NCBI GenBank assembly: GCA_039181495.1
Contig: JBCDCP010000052.1
Coordinates: 1-19,922, forward strand
From: JBCDCP01 sp039181495
Lineage (GTDB): Bacteria > Pseudomonadota > Alphaproteobacteria > Rhizobiales > Tepidamorphaceae
DNA length: 19,922 nt
Direction of reading: 5' to 3'
Shown here: piece after piece, positions 1 to 8,541 of the stretch
How positions within the stretch are numbered: position 1 is the first letter of the stretch
Layout of the letters: each line of letters opens with the position of its first letter
Program-made: the position numbers and the translations under genes
The notes under the pieces: model-generated
What the model saw: only the letters and a program-made list of their open reading frames with translations
The model's database searches: none
What the model was told of the DNA's origin: nothing

Positions 1-663
1 ACCAATGCGTGTGCGATGTTCCCGATGTACCAGACGCCATTCTCGATTACCGCGCTGTCGTCTTCGGGCATCACGACCATTGCTGAGATCCCTGCTGGCG
101 CGAAGATCGGCTTTGGCCCCGCTGGTTCCACCTCAGACACCTACTTCCCGCGCATGATGGAAACGCTCGGCGTTGATTTCGAGCGCCGCAATGGCGGCTG
201 GTCTGACCTGGGCGGTCAGCTCCAGGACGGTCTTCTGGACGTCATCGCCTTTGCGGCCGGTGTGCCGGTTCCCGCCGTCAGCCAGCTTGAAGTCCAAACC
301 GATGTGAACATCATCGAGTTCACGGATGAGGAAAAGGCAAAGATCCTCGGGGAATTCCCCGTGGCGCCGTTCATGATCTCGGCTGACACCTACACCACGC
401 TGACCGAAGACGCGGCATCGGTGTCCATGTGGAACTTCGCAATTGCCAATTGCGATCTGCCGGAAGACTTCATCTACGATGTGGTCGAGGTCATCATGTC
501 TGACAATGAGCGGATGATGAACATCCACCGTGCGGCACGCTCGACGCTTCCGGAGAACTGGGACAAGAACAACGGCGTCATCGCCTGGCATCCCGGTGCG
601 GCACGCTGGTTCAAGGAAAAGGCTGGCGCCGACATCCCGGCCGACCAAATCCACGGCGGCTGA
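1..663 (+). CDS. TAXI-family TRAP transporter solute-binding protein (5' end missing)
   Basis: This is the C-terminal ~220 residues of a periplasmic substrate-binding protein of the TRAP-associated extracytoplasmic immunogenic (TAXI) family. The frame is open from base 1, so the gene starts upstream of the window; the family is usually about 320 residues, so roughly the first third and the signal peptide are missing. Visible family-like segments are the block around GPAGSTSD, the following GVDFERRNGGWSDL region, and a lobe rich in alternating hydrophobic strands ending near an HPGAARWFKEK helix. It would capture an organic anion (often a dicarboxylate, amino acid or other small acid) and hand it to the fused permease that follows 87 bases downstream. 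The substrate cannot be read from the sequence, but the convergent catabolic operon that begins at the end of the permease suggests an organic acid that this operon breaks down. Confidence 0.88.
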   Translation, partial: TNACAMFPMYQTPFSITALSSSGITTIAEIPAGAKIGFGPAGSTSDTYFPRMMETLGVDFERRNGGWSDLGGQLQDGLLDVIAFAAGVPVPAVSQLEVQTDVNIIEFTDEEKAKILGEFPVAPFMISADTYTTLTEDAASVSMWNFAIANCDLPEDFIYDVVEVIMSDNERMMNIHRAARSTLPENWDKNNGVIAWHPGAARWFKEKAGADIPADQIHGG

Positions 664-689
664 CCGAGCCATCGTCACATCAAGGTTGC

Positions 690-716
690 GCGCCCGACTA
701 CGTGGTAGTCGGGCGC
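690..716 (+). promoter_or_regulatory. Perfect 12-bp hairpin between binding-protein and permease genes
   Basis: Bases 690-701 (GCGCCCGACTAC) pair perfectly with 705-716 (GTAGTCGGGCGC) around a 3-base GTG loop. No U-run follows, so it is not a classical intrinsic terminator. In operons for binding-protein transporters, hairpins at this place often protect the upstream message from 3' exonucleases or partly stop transcription, giving more binding protein than permease. That role is inferred from position. Confidence 0.75.
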
Positions 717-750
717 ACGCCATGTCCGCGCGGCGAAGGGGACAACCGTT

Positions 751-3312
751 ATGAGTGACAAGACCGCGACCGGCGCGCCAATGGAAGACTCGGCTTTAGA
801 AGCAGAGGCCGAAGCGCCCGATCGGGTGATCGCAGAGGGCATTGACGAAGAACCCGTCGAAAGCAACCGCAGGCTTTTTGAAGGCTGGGCGCTTTTGTCC
901 ATCGCAGGTCTTGCCATGCTCTACGCGGCCTTTCATATGGCCGCCCTCAACGGCCTTTCCCTCGAACAGATCACCGGGATAAATGTTCCCTTTCTTCCAC
1001 AGTTTCCGCTTGAGACGTGGAACTTCCGGATGGCGCATATTGCCGGTGCGTTGGCGCTCGGCTTTCTGCTCTTTGCGGCCTATCCCTTCGGTAAGGCCGA
1101 GAGCTTCAAACCAGCCGGCCGCATCTGGACGGTCCTGTCCGCCGCGCTGCTGATCCCAGTGCTGATATCAGCATGGACCGCGCTCGGTTTCATCGCGTTT
1201 CTGCAATCCGATGAGCCCATTGAAATGCTTGGCCGTGCGGCCTGGATATCGATGGAAGGCGCTGTGCCTGAGGCTTTCGCGGTTTATGGCGATATCTACC
1301 AGCGGGAGCTCTGGGGCTTCGGTATCCCGCTTCTGATTGCGACCTTTGGCGGCATCGTGCTGGGCTGGTTCGAACGGACCCGCCGCAATCAGTTCGCTGC
1401 GGCCGATGTTGTTCTGGCACTGTGCGGCATTGTCGTCGCACTGTATCTCATCCCCATCTATGGCACCAACGCACGCAACCAGGTCGGCACGCCGAATGTG
1501 GCGATCGGGGTGGCCTTTGCGGCAACCGCCGGCACGGCTTTGATCATGGAATTGACGCGTCGTGTGGCGGGGATGGCACTGGTCGTCATCACCGGCATCT
1601 TCTTGGTCTATACGTTCACAGCGCATCTCCTTCCGGGCATTCTATCAATCGACAATGCCTATACGTGGCATCGCTTTTTCGGCCACGTGTATTCCGATGC
1701 GGGGATCCTTGGTCCAACGACCGCAGTCTCCTCGACCTACATCATTTTGTTCATCATCTTCGCGGCCTTCCTGCAGGCCTCGAAAGTTGGCGATTACTTC
1801 GTCAATTTCGCCTTCGCAGCAGCGGGACGAGCGCGCGGCGGCCCCGCCAAGGTGGCGATCTTTGCATCCGGCCTCATGGGCATGATCAATGGCACCAGTG
1901 CGGGCAACGTGGTGGCGACGGGCTCGCTGACGATTCCCTTGATGAAAAAGGTTGGCTATCGAAAGCAAACAGCCGGTGCGATCGAGGCTGCCGCGTCTAC
2001 TGGCGGGCAAATCATGCCGCCGATCATGGGCGCGGGCGCGTTCATCATGGCGGAAATTACCGGGATTCCCTACACGGAAATCGCAGTTGCGGCGATCATC
2101 CCGGCGGTCCTGTACTTCCTGTCGATCTTCTTCATGGTCGACATGGAAGCGGCCAAGACCGGCATGCGCGGCATGCGTGAGGATGAGCTGCCGAAGTTCG
2201 CGAACATGGTCAAACAGGTCTATCTGTTCGTGCCCATCGTGATACTGATCGCTGCTCTGTTCATGGGGTATTCGGTGATCCGCGCCGGCACACTTGCGAC
2301 CGTGTCGGCTGTGGTCGTGTCCTGGGCGTTGCCTGAGTATTTCCGCCTGAGAAATTCCAAATGGGGGCTTCAGCGCCTCCTGGTTCTGGCGATCTCGATC
2401 CTGTCGTTTGTGCTGGTCGTGCTCTACCTCAGCCAGGGCCCGACCGAGCCCGGTGCCGATGGTCCAGCGCTGATCGGGACACTCTCACTGGTCACCGGCC
2501 TCTTGGTCATGGCCACTTTCGCCTATGTCTCTCTCAAGGAATTTCTGACATCAGGTTCGACCGGTCTGGGTCTGCGCGGTCTTGGGCGCGGTCTTGAACT
2601 GGCGGGCATCATGTCGATCCAGATCATCGCGGTGTGTGCCTGCGCGGGCATCATTGTGGGCGTGATTTCGCTCACGGGCGTTGGCGCGCGGTTCTCATCG
2701 GTTCTGCTTGATCTCGCGGATACGAGCCAACTACTGGCTCTGTTTTTCGCCATGTGCATCGCGATCCTGCTTGGCATGGGCATGCCAACCACGGCGGCTT
2801 ATGCGGTGGCCGCGTCGGTCGTGGCGCCCGGTCTCATCGGGCTTGGCATCCCAACGCTGACTGCACATTTCTTCGTGTTCTATTTCGCAGTTGTCTCAGC
2901 CATTACCCCGCCCGTGGCGCTAGCCTCCTACGCTGCGGCGGGCATCTCGGGATCGAACCCGATGGAAACGTCCGTTGCCTCGTTCAAGATCGGCATTGCG
3001 GCATTCGTCGTGCCGTTCATGTTCTTCTACAATTCGGCGCTGCTGATGGATGGCTCGACAATCGAGATCATCCGCGTGTTCATCACCGCAAGCATCGGGA
3101 TCTATCTTCTGGCCGCGGGGGCCCAGGGATGGTTCTTTGGAGGGAAGGTCAACGCGGTTCTGCGGGGTATGTTGATCGTGGCGGCCCTGTTCCTTGTCGA
3201 GGGTGGGCTTGTCTCCGACATCATCGGGGCCACGCTGACAGCGAGCGTGTTCCTGCTCAGGAAGTTCTTCGGCAGCGAGGCGGGCATCATTCCGACGCGC
3301 GGGATGGATTAG
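751..3312 (+). CDS. TRAP transporter fused permease (4TM/12TM, TAXI type)
   Basis: An 853-residue integral inner-membrane protein that fuses the small (DctQ-like) and large (DctM-like) TRAP permease parts, the arrangement typical of TAXI systems. A charged acidic cytoplasmic tail of about 40 residues is followed by many hydrophobic segments. The DctM core is recognisable around residues 364-440, with the glycine-rich GLMGMINGTSAGNVVATGS stretch and the STGGQIMPPIMGAGAFIMAE block; a second matching half has LLGMGMPTTAAYAVAA and ITPPVALASYAAAGI. It drives uptake with a sodium or proton gradient using the binding protein encoded just upstream. The ATG at 751 follows a GAAGGGG ribosome-binding site at a good distance. 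The gene ends in a TAG that overlaps by 4 bp the stop of the convergent acyl-CoA synthetase gene. Confidence 0.95.
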   Translation: MSDKTATGAPMEDSALEAEAEAPDRVIAEGIDEEPVESNRRLFEGWALLSIAGLAMLYAAFHMAALNGLSLEQITGINVPFLPQFPLETWNFRMAHIAGALALGFLLFAAYPFGKAESFKPAGRIWTVLSAALLIPVLISAWTALGFIAFLQSDEPIEMLGRAAWISMEGAVPEAFAVYGDIYQRELWGFGIPLLIATFGGIVLGWFERTRRNQFAAADVVLALCGIVVALYLIPIYGTNARNQVGTPNVAIGVAFAATAGTALIMELTRRVAGMALVVITGIFLVYTFTAHLLPGILSIDNAYTWHRFFGHVYSDAGILGPTTAVSSTYIILFIIFAAFLQASKVGDYFVNFAFAAAGRARGGPAKVAIFASGLMGMINGTSAGNVVATGSLTIPLMKKVGYRKQTAGAIEAAASTGGQIMPPIMGAGAFIMAEITGIPYTEIAVAAIIPAVLYFLSIFFMVDMEAAKTGMRGMREDELPKFANMVKQVYLFVPIVILIAALFMGYSVIRAGTLATVSAVVVSWALPEYFRLRNSKWGLQRLLVLAISILSFVLVVLYLSQGPTEPGADGPALIGTLSLVTGLLVMATFAYVSLKEFLTSGSTGLGLRGLGRGLELAGIMSIQIIAVCACAGIIVGVISLTGVGARFSSVLLDLADTSQLLALFFAMCIAILLGMGMPTTAAYAVAASVVAPGLIGLGIPTLTAHFFVFYFAVVSAITPPVALASYAAAGISGSNPMETSVASFKIGIAAFVVPFMFFYNSALLMDGSTIEIIRVFITASIGIYLLAAGAQGWFFGGKVNAVLRGMLIVAALFLVEGGLVSDIIGATLTASVFLLRKFFGSEAGIIPTRGMD

Positions 3313-4973
3313 TCGGCTGCGGCCTGGTCCTTGTCGCGCGCCATGTCGCGCAGGACAAACTTCTGAATCTTCCCGGTGGCCGTCTTGGGCAATTCGCCGA
3401 AGACGATGTGTTTGGGCACCTTGAAGCTCGCGAGGTTGTCTCTGCACCAGCCGATGACCTCCTCGGTGGTCAGGCTCTCACCCGGCACCGGCACGACAAA
3501 TGCGCACGGCGTCTCACCCCATTGGTCATCGGGTTTGGCAACAACAGCGGCTTCCATGATCTTGGGGTGCTTGAACAGTGCTTCCTCGATTTCGAGACTC
3601 GAGATGTTCTCGCCGCCAGAGATGATGATGTCCTTTGAGCGATCCTTGATCTCGATATAGCCGTCGGGGTGAATCACGCCAAGGTCGCCGGAGTGGTACC
3701 ACCCGCCGGCAAAGGCCGCGTCGGTGGCGTCAGGGTTGGCGAGATAGCCCATCATCACGGTGTTGGAGCGGATCATGATCTCGCCCATGGTCTGACCATC
3801 GCGCGGCACGGCCTCGAGCGTCTCCGGGTCCCGGACATCGTGATCTTCGAGTGTCGGATGGCCAACCCCCTGCCGCGCCATCTGGGAGGCACGATCATCG
3901 AGGCTGAGAGTCTCCCAGTGATCCTGTGCCTCGCAGATTGTCGCCGGACCATAGGTCTCGGTCAGCCCATAGAGATGGGTGACGTTGAAGCCCATCTTCT
4001 CCATGCCCGAGATGACGGCACTTGGCGGCGCGGCTCCGCCAGTGGCGATCTCAACGGTTTGCTCGAACGGCACCTTGGTTTCGGCGGGCGCGTGAATCAG
4101 CATGTTGAGTACGATGGGCGCACCGCACATATGCGTCACCTTCTCCTCGGCAATAAGCCGGAAGATGTCGGCAGGGTCGACCTTTCTCAGGCAGACATGT
4201 GTGCCGCCGGCAAGCGTCACCGCCCAGGTATAGGTCCAGCCATTGCAGTGGAACATGGGCAGCGTCCAGAGATAGACCGAGCTGCGGTTGAGCTGGAAGG
4301 CCAGCACATTGCCGATCGCATTGAGGTAGGCGCCACGATGGCTGTAGAGCGCGCCCTTGGGGTTGCCGGTGGTGCCCGAGGTGTAATTCAGCGCGATTGG
4401 TTGCCACTCGTCGTCAGGCAGCAGGTCCCAGTCATCATCGCCCCCTTCCGGGGCGATGAAATCCTCATACTCGATCTCGCCAATCGGCTTGCCGTCCGGC
4501 ACGGCAGCATCAGCGATGTCGATGACCCGCAAGGTAGTCTCGATGTCCGCCAGCGCTTCGGACACAACCGGATTGAGTTCATGGTCGACCAGCACGACCT
4601 TGGCGCCCGAGTGCTGCAGGATGAACCGTACCGTTGCCGCATCAAGCCGCGTGTTGATGGCGAGCAAGATGCCTCCCGTCAGCGGAATGGCGTAGTGCGC
4701 CTCCAACAGGGCCGGGATATTCGGCGCCATGATCGCAACCACATCGCCCTTCTTTATGCCCCAGTTGGACAGCGCCGAGGCGAACCGGCCCACGCGCGCA
4801 TGGAGCTCGCCATAGCTGATCCGCCGTTCGCCATGGATGATGGCGGGGTGGTCGGGAAAGACCGATGCGATCCGCTTGAGGAACGACAACGGCGACAAAG
4901 GCACGTGGTTGGCAGGTGTCTGCGGCAGCGCGAAATCAGCCGGGCTGGACCCGGTCTGGTGTGATTGGTTCAT
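3309..4973 (-). CDS. Acyl-CoA synthetase, AMP-binding (LvaE-like)
   Basis: A 554-residue acyl-adenylate-forming enzyme that activates a carboxylic acid to its CoA thioester with ATP. All diagnostic motifs are present: the phosphate loop YTSGTTGNPKG (197-207), the YGLTET motif (335-340), GWYHSGDLG (424-432), the hinge IKDRSKDIIISGGENI (442-457) and the catalytic lysine in PKTATGKIQK (about 535). Its closest general type is medium-chain fatty-acyl-CoA synthetase. It is last in the operon, 62 bases after the SDR gene, with a strong GGGGGGAA ribosome-binding site before ATG. With the kinase, dehydrogenase and SDR upstream it matches LvaE, which makes levulinyl-CoA in Pseudomonas putida. The real acid could be another gamma-keto or 4-hydroxy acid, or a betaine-type acid, so substrate is open. 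Confidence 0.9.
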   Translation of the reverse strand: MNQSHQTGSSPADFALPQTPANHVPLSPLSFLKRIASVFPDHPAIIHGERRISYGELHARVGRFASALSNWGIKKGDVVAIMAPNIPALLEAHYAIPLTGGILLAINTRLDAATVRFILQHSGAKVVLVDHELNPVVSEALADIETTLRVIDIADAAVPDGKPIGEIEYEDFIAPEGGDDDWDLLPDDEWQPIALNYTSGTTGNPKGALYSHRGAYLNAIGNVLAFQLNRSSVYLWTLPMFHCNGWTYTWAVTLAGGTHVCLRKVDPADIFRLIAEEKVTHMCGAPIVLNMLIHAPAETKVPFEQTVEIATGGAAPPSAVISGMEKMGFNVTHLYGLTETYGPATICEAQDHWETLSLDDRASQMARQGVGHPTLEDHDVRDPETLEAVPRDGQTMGEIMIRSNTVMMGYLANPDATDAAFAGGWYHSGDLGVIHPDGYIEIKDRSKDIIISGGENISSLEIEEALFKHPKIMEAAVVAKPDDQWGETPCAFVVPVPGESLTTEEVIGWCRDNLASFKVPKHIVFGELPKTATGKIQKFVLRDMARDKDQAAAD

Positions 4974-5035
4974 GGTTCAGTTCCCCCCAACTCGCGTCAG
5001 GTCTTTGCCCGCATCGAGTATCTTGATCTTCACTC

Positions 5036-5833
5036 TCATAATGAAGAAACCAGATGTCCGCCATCGACCACCAGCACGCTGCCGCTGATATAGCTGCCGG
5101 CTTCGGAGGCCAGCAGCAGCAATGCGCCATCAAGCTCTTCGGCCTGACCGAGCCGCCGCTGGGGCAGCCGGCCGATCAGGGCCAATCCGGCCTTGGATGC
5201 GAAGAATTTCCGGTTCATGTCGGTTTCGACATAGCCCGGCGCGATGGCATTGACACGGATGCCATGCCGCGCCCATTCCAGCGCGTGCTGTTTCGTCATC
5301 TGGATCAGCGCGGCCTTCGAAGCCGCATAAGCCGTCACGTGCCCGCTCTGGCGCAGGCCAAGGATCGAGGCGATATTCACGATGGAGCCGGGCTTGCCTG
5401 CTTCGACGAGCCCGCGGGCCACCGCAAGTGACACCGCGCGCGGGCCGTCCAGATTGACCCCGAATACCGAATCCCAGGTCTCATCGCTTTCCTCAAGTGC
5501 CGCAGATCCTGAGGCGATGCCTGAGTTGTTGACCACAATATCGATGGTTCCGAAGTCCGTGGCCACATCAGCGATAGACCGGCTAACCATGTACCGGTCA
5601 GTTACGTCCATAGCGATTGCCAGATGATTTTTCGTACCGCCAGGCAGTTCCTGGCGCAGATCTTCCAGGACGTCCGTTCGGCGCCCGGCCAAGACGACCT
5701 GCGCACCGGCTTCGGCCAGCGTATGTGCAAAGCGGCTGCCCAGCCCTCCGGACGCGCCGGTCACCAGTGCAACCCGGCCATCCAACGAGAACCGCTGTCC
5801 GATCTGCGCCAAGGCCGCCTTGTCAGTCGCCAT
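5036..5833 (-). CDS. SDR-family oxidoreductase (LvaD-like)
   Basis: A 265-residue classical short-chain dehydrogenase/reductase. It has the nucleotide-binding TGASGGLG (25-32), NNSG (102-105, the common NNAG with Ser for Ala), the catalytic Ser156 in IVNIAS, and Tyr169/Lys173 in the YAASK motif. The GRRTDV stretch after strand beta-2 carries basic residues that favour NADP(H), though this is not decisive. I chose the ATG at 5833 because GAGG lies nine bases before it; the reading frame extends five codons further to a TTG with no better site. The start overlaps the end of the DUF6285 gene by 11 bp, so translation is probably coupled. In the Lva pathway the SDR interconverts levulinyl-CoA and 4-hydroxyvaleryl-CoA; an equivalent keto/hydroxy step is likely here. 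Confidence 0.9.
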   Translation of the reverse strand: MATDKAALAQIGQRFSLDGRVALVTGASGGLGSRFAHTLAEAGAQVVLAGRRTDVLEDLRQELPGGTKNHLAIAMDVTDRYMVSRSIADVATDFGTIDIVVNNSGIASGSAALEESDETWDSVFGVNLDGPRAVSLAVARGLVEAGKPGSIVNIASILGLRQSGHVTAYAASKAALIQMTKQHALEWARHGIRVNAIAPGYVETDMNRKFFASKAGLALIGRLPQRRLGQAEELDGALLLLASEAGSYISGSVLVVDGGHLVSSL

Positions 5834-6158
5834 TGGCGCCAACCTCAAGATAATCCACTTTTTCGGCCTCAGTGAGCGCGTCCGGATTGGCGATATACGC
5901 CCGGATGGCGGCCTCGCGCAAAACGACCTCTATCAACTCATGGTCGGCGTCATGCTTGCCGCCGCGGATGTCTTCTGGCGTGATGCCCGAGATCACTGCC
6001 GCCGCGCTTTGCGCGGCGAAGGCCAGTTCGCGCTCGGCCATGGCCACCGCATTGGCCGACAGCAGCGCCTTGTACCGCAGATCGCCCTTGGCATGTTCGG
6101 CCAGGTCCTCCCTGAGGACGTCCACCGTCGCCGCGAGAAGCGCACGTGCGTCATTCAT
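5823..6158 (-). CDS. DUF6285-like small protein (LvaB-like kinase partner)
   Basis: A 111-residue, mostly helical soluble protein with no signal peptide or membrane segment. The start overlaps the kinase stop as ATGA, a classic translational coupling, and its own end overlaps the SDR start. I recognise it as resembling the DUF6285 family that sits beside APH-fold kinases and ACAD11-like dehydrogenases. In Pseudomonas putida a small protein, LvaB, is required with the kinase LvaA for phosphorylating 4-hydroxyvaleryl-CoA, and position and size here fit that role. Visible features are an N-terminal helix (MNDARALLAATVDVLREDL), a charged loop GITPEDIRGGKHDADHELIE, and a conserved-looking PDALTEAEKVDYLEV end. 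The family name comes from memory of sequence and context, not from a search. Confidence 0.75.
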   Translation of the reverse strand: MNDARALLAATVDVLREDLAEHAKGDLRYKALLSANAVAMAERELAFAAQSAAAVISGITPEDIRGGKHDADHELIEVVLREAAIRAYIANPDALTEAEKVDYLEVGANGD

Positions 6159-7201
6159 TCTGCCGCGGCTCCCAGTCCGGACTGGCCATTTGCGCCTCGT
6201 TCCATCTCGATTGCGAGTTTGAGCGCCTGAAAACCGAGCTCGTCAGCCATCCGGCCGGTCAAGGCGAGGTGCAGGGAGGGCTCCTGTCCGCTGGCATGGC
6301 GCGCGCCCTGCTGTAGCGCGATTACCGCCCAGCGCACATGCGCCATCAGTTCCCAGAAAGCAACGCGCTGCCCATCAATGGTTCTGCCACTCTCGCTTGC
6401 GTAGCCGCGATAGAAGGCCTCGCTCGAGGCTAGCCCGCCGCCCTCCAGATCAGGGCGTGAGAACCGCCAGCAACGGGCGCAGAACCAGCCAAGATCGGTC
6501 ATCGGCTCGGCCCACGAAACAAACTCCCAGTCCAGGATTGCCGTCAGTCCAGTCTCATCCACCATGATGTTGCCGGTGCGAAAGTCACGATGAGAGACGA
6601 CGACGTCGGTCACCTTTGGTGCACAGCGCTCGGCGATCCTGAGGGCCAGTTCAAGATCGAGCCTGACAAGGCCGAGATCATCCAGCGCCTGCCGCAACCA
6701 GGTAATGTCAGCGGCCACCGGATCCTCGGGACGCGGACCGAGGATTTGCGTCAGCGTCTCATCGGGCTCGATCGCGTGGATGCGGGCGAGTTGTCGACCA
6801 AGCTCTTCACCAAGTGCTTCGCGGTCGCCACCTAGTGTCGTGTCGCGAACCAGCTTGGGCCCGTAGCCGACGCCCTCGACCTCTTCGACTAGCATGAACG
6901 GCCCGCCGATGATGGCATCATCAGTGCAAACGCCGATTGGTTTGGGAACGCGAACACCGGCGGCATGAGCGGCGCTGAGCACCGCATATTCATCGGCGCG
7001 CGAATGACTGGCGGCGACAGAAGCCGGTGCATCCCGCCGCAGCACGTAGTTCCGCGAAAGGCCGCCGACGAGGCATTCCAGGTGCCAGTTTTCCTGAATG
7101 GCGCCGCCTGATAGCAGCATCGAGCCAGTGATTTCGACGGTGCGCGCGTCGAGTGTCCGCTTCAGCCAGTCCTGCAACGCGCTGTGGCCGGCGAAACCCA
7201 T
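6155..7201 (-). CDS. APH-fold phosphotransferase (LvaA / ACAD11-kinase-like)
   Basis: A 348-residue aminoglycoside-phosphotransferase-fold kinase. The catalytic HRDFRTGN (His204, Asp206, Asn211) and the metal-binding DWE (224-226) are intact; the phosphate-loop region is near GSMLLSGGAIQENW. This is the family of the kinase half of mammalian ACAD10/11 and of bacterial LvaA, which phosphorylate the 4-hydroxyl of 4-hydroxyacyl-CoA so that the dehydrogenase partner can eliminate phosphate. The open frame runs upstream to 7627, but that extra 142-codon part reads in the wrong frame through the acyl-CoA dehydrogenase gene, so I place the start at ATG 7201, seven bases after the dehydrogenase stop. 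The stop overlaps the next start by 4 bp. An aminoglycoside-resistance role is unlikely given the operon. Confidence 0.88.
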   Translation of the reverse strand: MGFAGHSALQDWLKRTLDARTVEITGSMLLSGGAIQENWHLECLVGGLSRNYVLRRDAPASVAASHSRADEYAVLSAAHAAGVRVPKPIGVCTDDAIIGGPFMLVEEVEGVGYGPKLVRDTTLGGDREALGEELGRQLARIHAIEPDETLTQILGPRPEDPVAADITWLRQALDDLGLVRLDLELALRIAERCAPKVTDVVVSHRDFRTGNIMVDETGLTAILDWEFVSWAEPMTDLGWFCARCWRFSRPDLEGGGLASSEAFYRGYASESGRTIDGQRVAFWELMAHVRWAVIALQQGARHASGQEPSLHLALTGRMADELGFQALKLAIEMERGANGQSGLGAAAE

Positions 7202-7208
7202 GGCAATC

Positions 7209-8450
7209 TCACAGCCCCCAGCGCCAGAAGTCGGCACCTTCTTTGGCGTAATGGCGGGCGAGCACCATGTTGTGGACCTCCGATGCACCGTCCACCAGCC
7301 GCGCCTGGCGGGCATAGCGGTAGATCCATTCAAGGATCGTGTCGGTGGAATAGCCAAGCGCGCCGCAAAGCTGGATTGCGGTATCGGCCGCTTTGTGGAG
7401 CGTGTCGGCGACATGGATCTTGGCCATGGAGACTTCCTTGCGGGCAAAGTCGCCCTGATCGAGCTTCCAGGCCGCATGCATGACCAAGAGCCGCCCGACC
7501 TGGATGTCGTGTGCCACCGCCCCAAGCTTGAGCTGCACCGACTCCCGTTCCGCCAGCCGTATACCGAACCCCTCACGCTTCTGGACATAGTCCTGGGCGA
7601 TTGCCATGGCCCGTTTGGACAGGCCAAGCCAGCGCATGCAGTGGGTCAGACGCGCTGTTCCGAGCCGGATCTGGGTCAGCTTGAGCCCATCGCCGACATT
7701 CATCAGACGGGCTCCGTCGGGGATCTCGAGGCCGTCGAACTTCAGCTCGCAATGCCCACCATGCTCTTCCGGGCCCATGATGCCGATGCGGCGGACGATC
7801 TCCCAGCCGGGCTGGTCCTTGTGAAAGAGAAACGCGGTGAGGTGCTTACGCTTCTCATCAGGATCTTCGGAGGTCCGGGCGATGAGGATGAAATGCTCGG
7901 CCTCGGCAGCCCCGGTGATGTACCATTTGTGGCCGGTCACCCGCCATACATCGCCGTGCTTCTCGGCGCGGGTCTGGATCATGCCTGGATCTGAACCACC
8001 GCCGGGATGCGGTTCGGTCATGGCAAAGGCCGAGCGCACCTTGCCGTCGATAATCGGCTTGAGCCAGCATTCTTTCTGGTCGTCGGTCGCGACCTTGGAC
8101 AAGACCGTGATGTTGCCGTCATCGGGCGCTGCGCAGTTGAAGCAGACCGGTCCGAAGATCGAGTGGTTGGCTTCCTCATAGAGTGGCGCATACTCGGCAA
8201 CGCCAAGCCCCATTCCGCCAAGCTTTTGCGGAGCCTGTGGCGCCCACAGCCCAACTTCCTTTGCTTCGGCACGAAGGTCGTTCAGGGGTCCAAGCGCTAT
8301 GTTCTCGTGCTCGTCCCAGTTCACCCGATCAGCTTCGATGGGCAACACCCTGTCGGCAACGAATGCCCGGACCTTCTCCCGGATGGCGTCGGTTTCAGGC
8401 GACAGCGCAAAGCCCATTGCCTCGCCGTTGGTTGATGGTGTGCCGTGCAT
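7209..8450 (-). CDS. Acyl-CoA dehydrogenase, ACAD11-like (LvaC-like)
   Basis: A 413-residue FAD-dependent acyl-CoA dehydrogenase-fold protein. The central TEPHPGGGSDPGMIQT segment is the flavin/substrate strand motif, and the C-terminal QLCGALGYSTDT and RLVDGASEVHNMVLAR segments mark the ACAD10/11 subfamily. Classical short- and medium-chain enzymes have YEG(T/S)xxIQ at that place; here it is VDGASEVH (386-393). In this subfamily the enzyme acts on 4-phosphoacyl-CoA, releasing phosphate to give an enoyl-CoA. ATG 8450 is chosen because GGAAG lies seven bases before it; an internal ATG at 8417 (MGFALSPETD) is a fair alternative and starts where most relatives begin. It is followed closely by the kinase gene, and together they form the split version of animal ACAD11. 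Confidence 0.9.
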   Translation of the reverse strand: MHGTPSTNGEAMGFALSPETDAIREKVRAFVADRVLPIEADRVNWDEHENIALGPLNDLRAEAKEVGLWAPQAPQKLGGMGLGVAEYAPLYEEANHSIFGPVCFNCAAPDDGNITVLSKVATDDQKECWLKPIIDGKVRSAFAMTEPHPGGGSDPGMIQTRAEKHGDVWRVTGHKWYITGAAEAEHFILIARTSEDPDEKRKHLTAFLFHKDQPGWEIVRRIGIMGPEEHGGHCELKFDGLEIPDGARLMNVGDGLKLTQIRLGTARLTHCMRWLGLSKRAMAIAQDYVQKREGFGIRLAERESVQLKLGAVAHDIQVGRLLVMHAAWKLDQGDFARKEVSMAKIHVADTLHKAADTAIQLCGALGYSTDTILEWIYRYARQARLVDGASEVHNMVLARHYAKEGADFWRWGL

Positions 8451-8541
8451 TGCAGCGCTTCCAGAGGCCTCTTGTGTCTTTTGTCTCGGATGCTAGCGCG
8501 ATCGGACAGGAAAGCCACCCTCGATCGTAAGACTGACCGTG

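Noticed and set aside
2754..3638. A 294-codon + frame across the permease end and the synthetase.
   Set aside because: Spans two real genes in other frames and has shadow-like composition.
3669..4964. A 431-codon open frame on + opposite the acyl-CoA synthetase.
   Set aside because: Antisense shadow of a gene with all catalytic motifs; its composition (His, Arg, Gly-rich) resembles no family.
6155..7201. Aminoglycoside-resistance gene.
   Set aside because: The APH fold is shared, but the ACAD11-like and DUF6285-like neighbours point to acyl-CoA catabolism.
7202..7627. A 142-codon N-terminal extension of the kinase frame.
   Set aside because: It reads out of frame through the acyl-CoA dehydrogenase gene, is Arg/Ser/Pro-rich, and kinase homology begins at MGFAGHS (7201).
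8463..8472. AGAGGCCTCT palindrome just upstream of the acyl-CoA dehydrogenase.
   Set aside because: Only 10 bp, no loop and no recurrence; such a match is expected by chance in GC-rich DNA.
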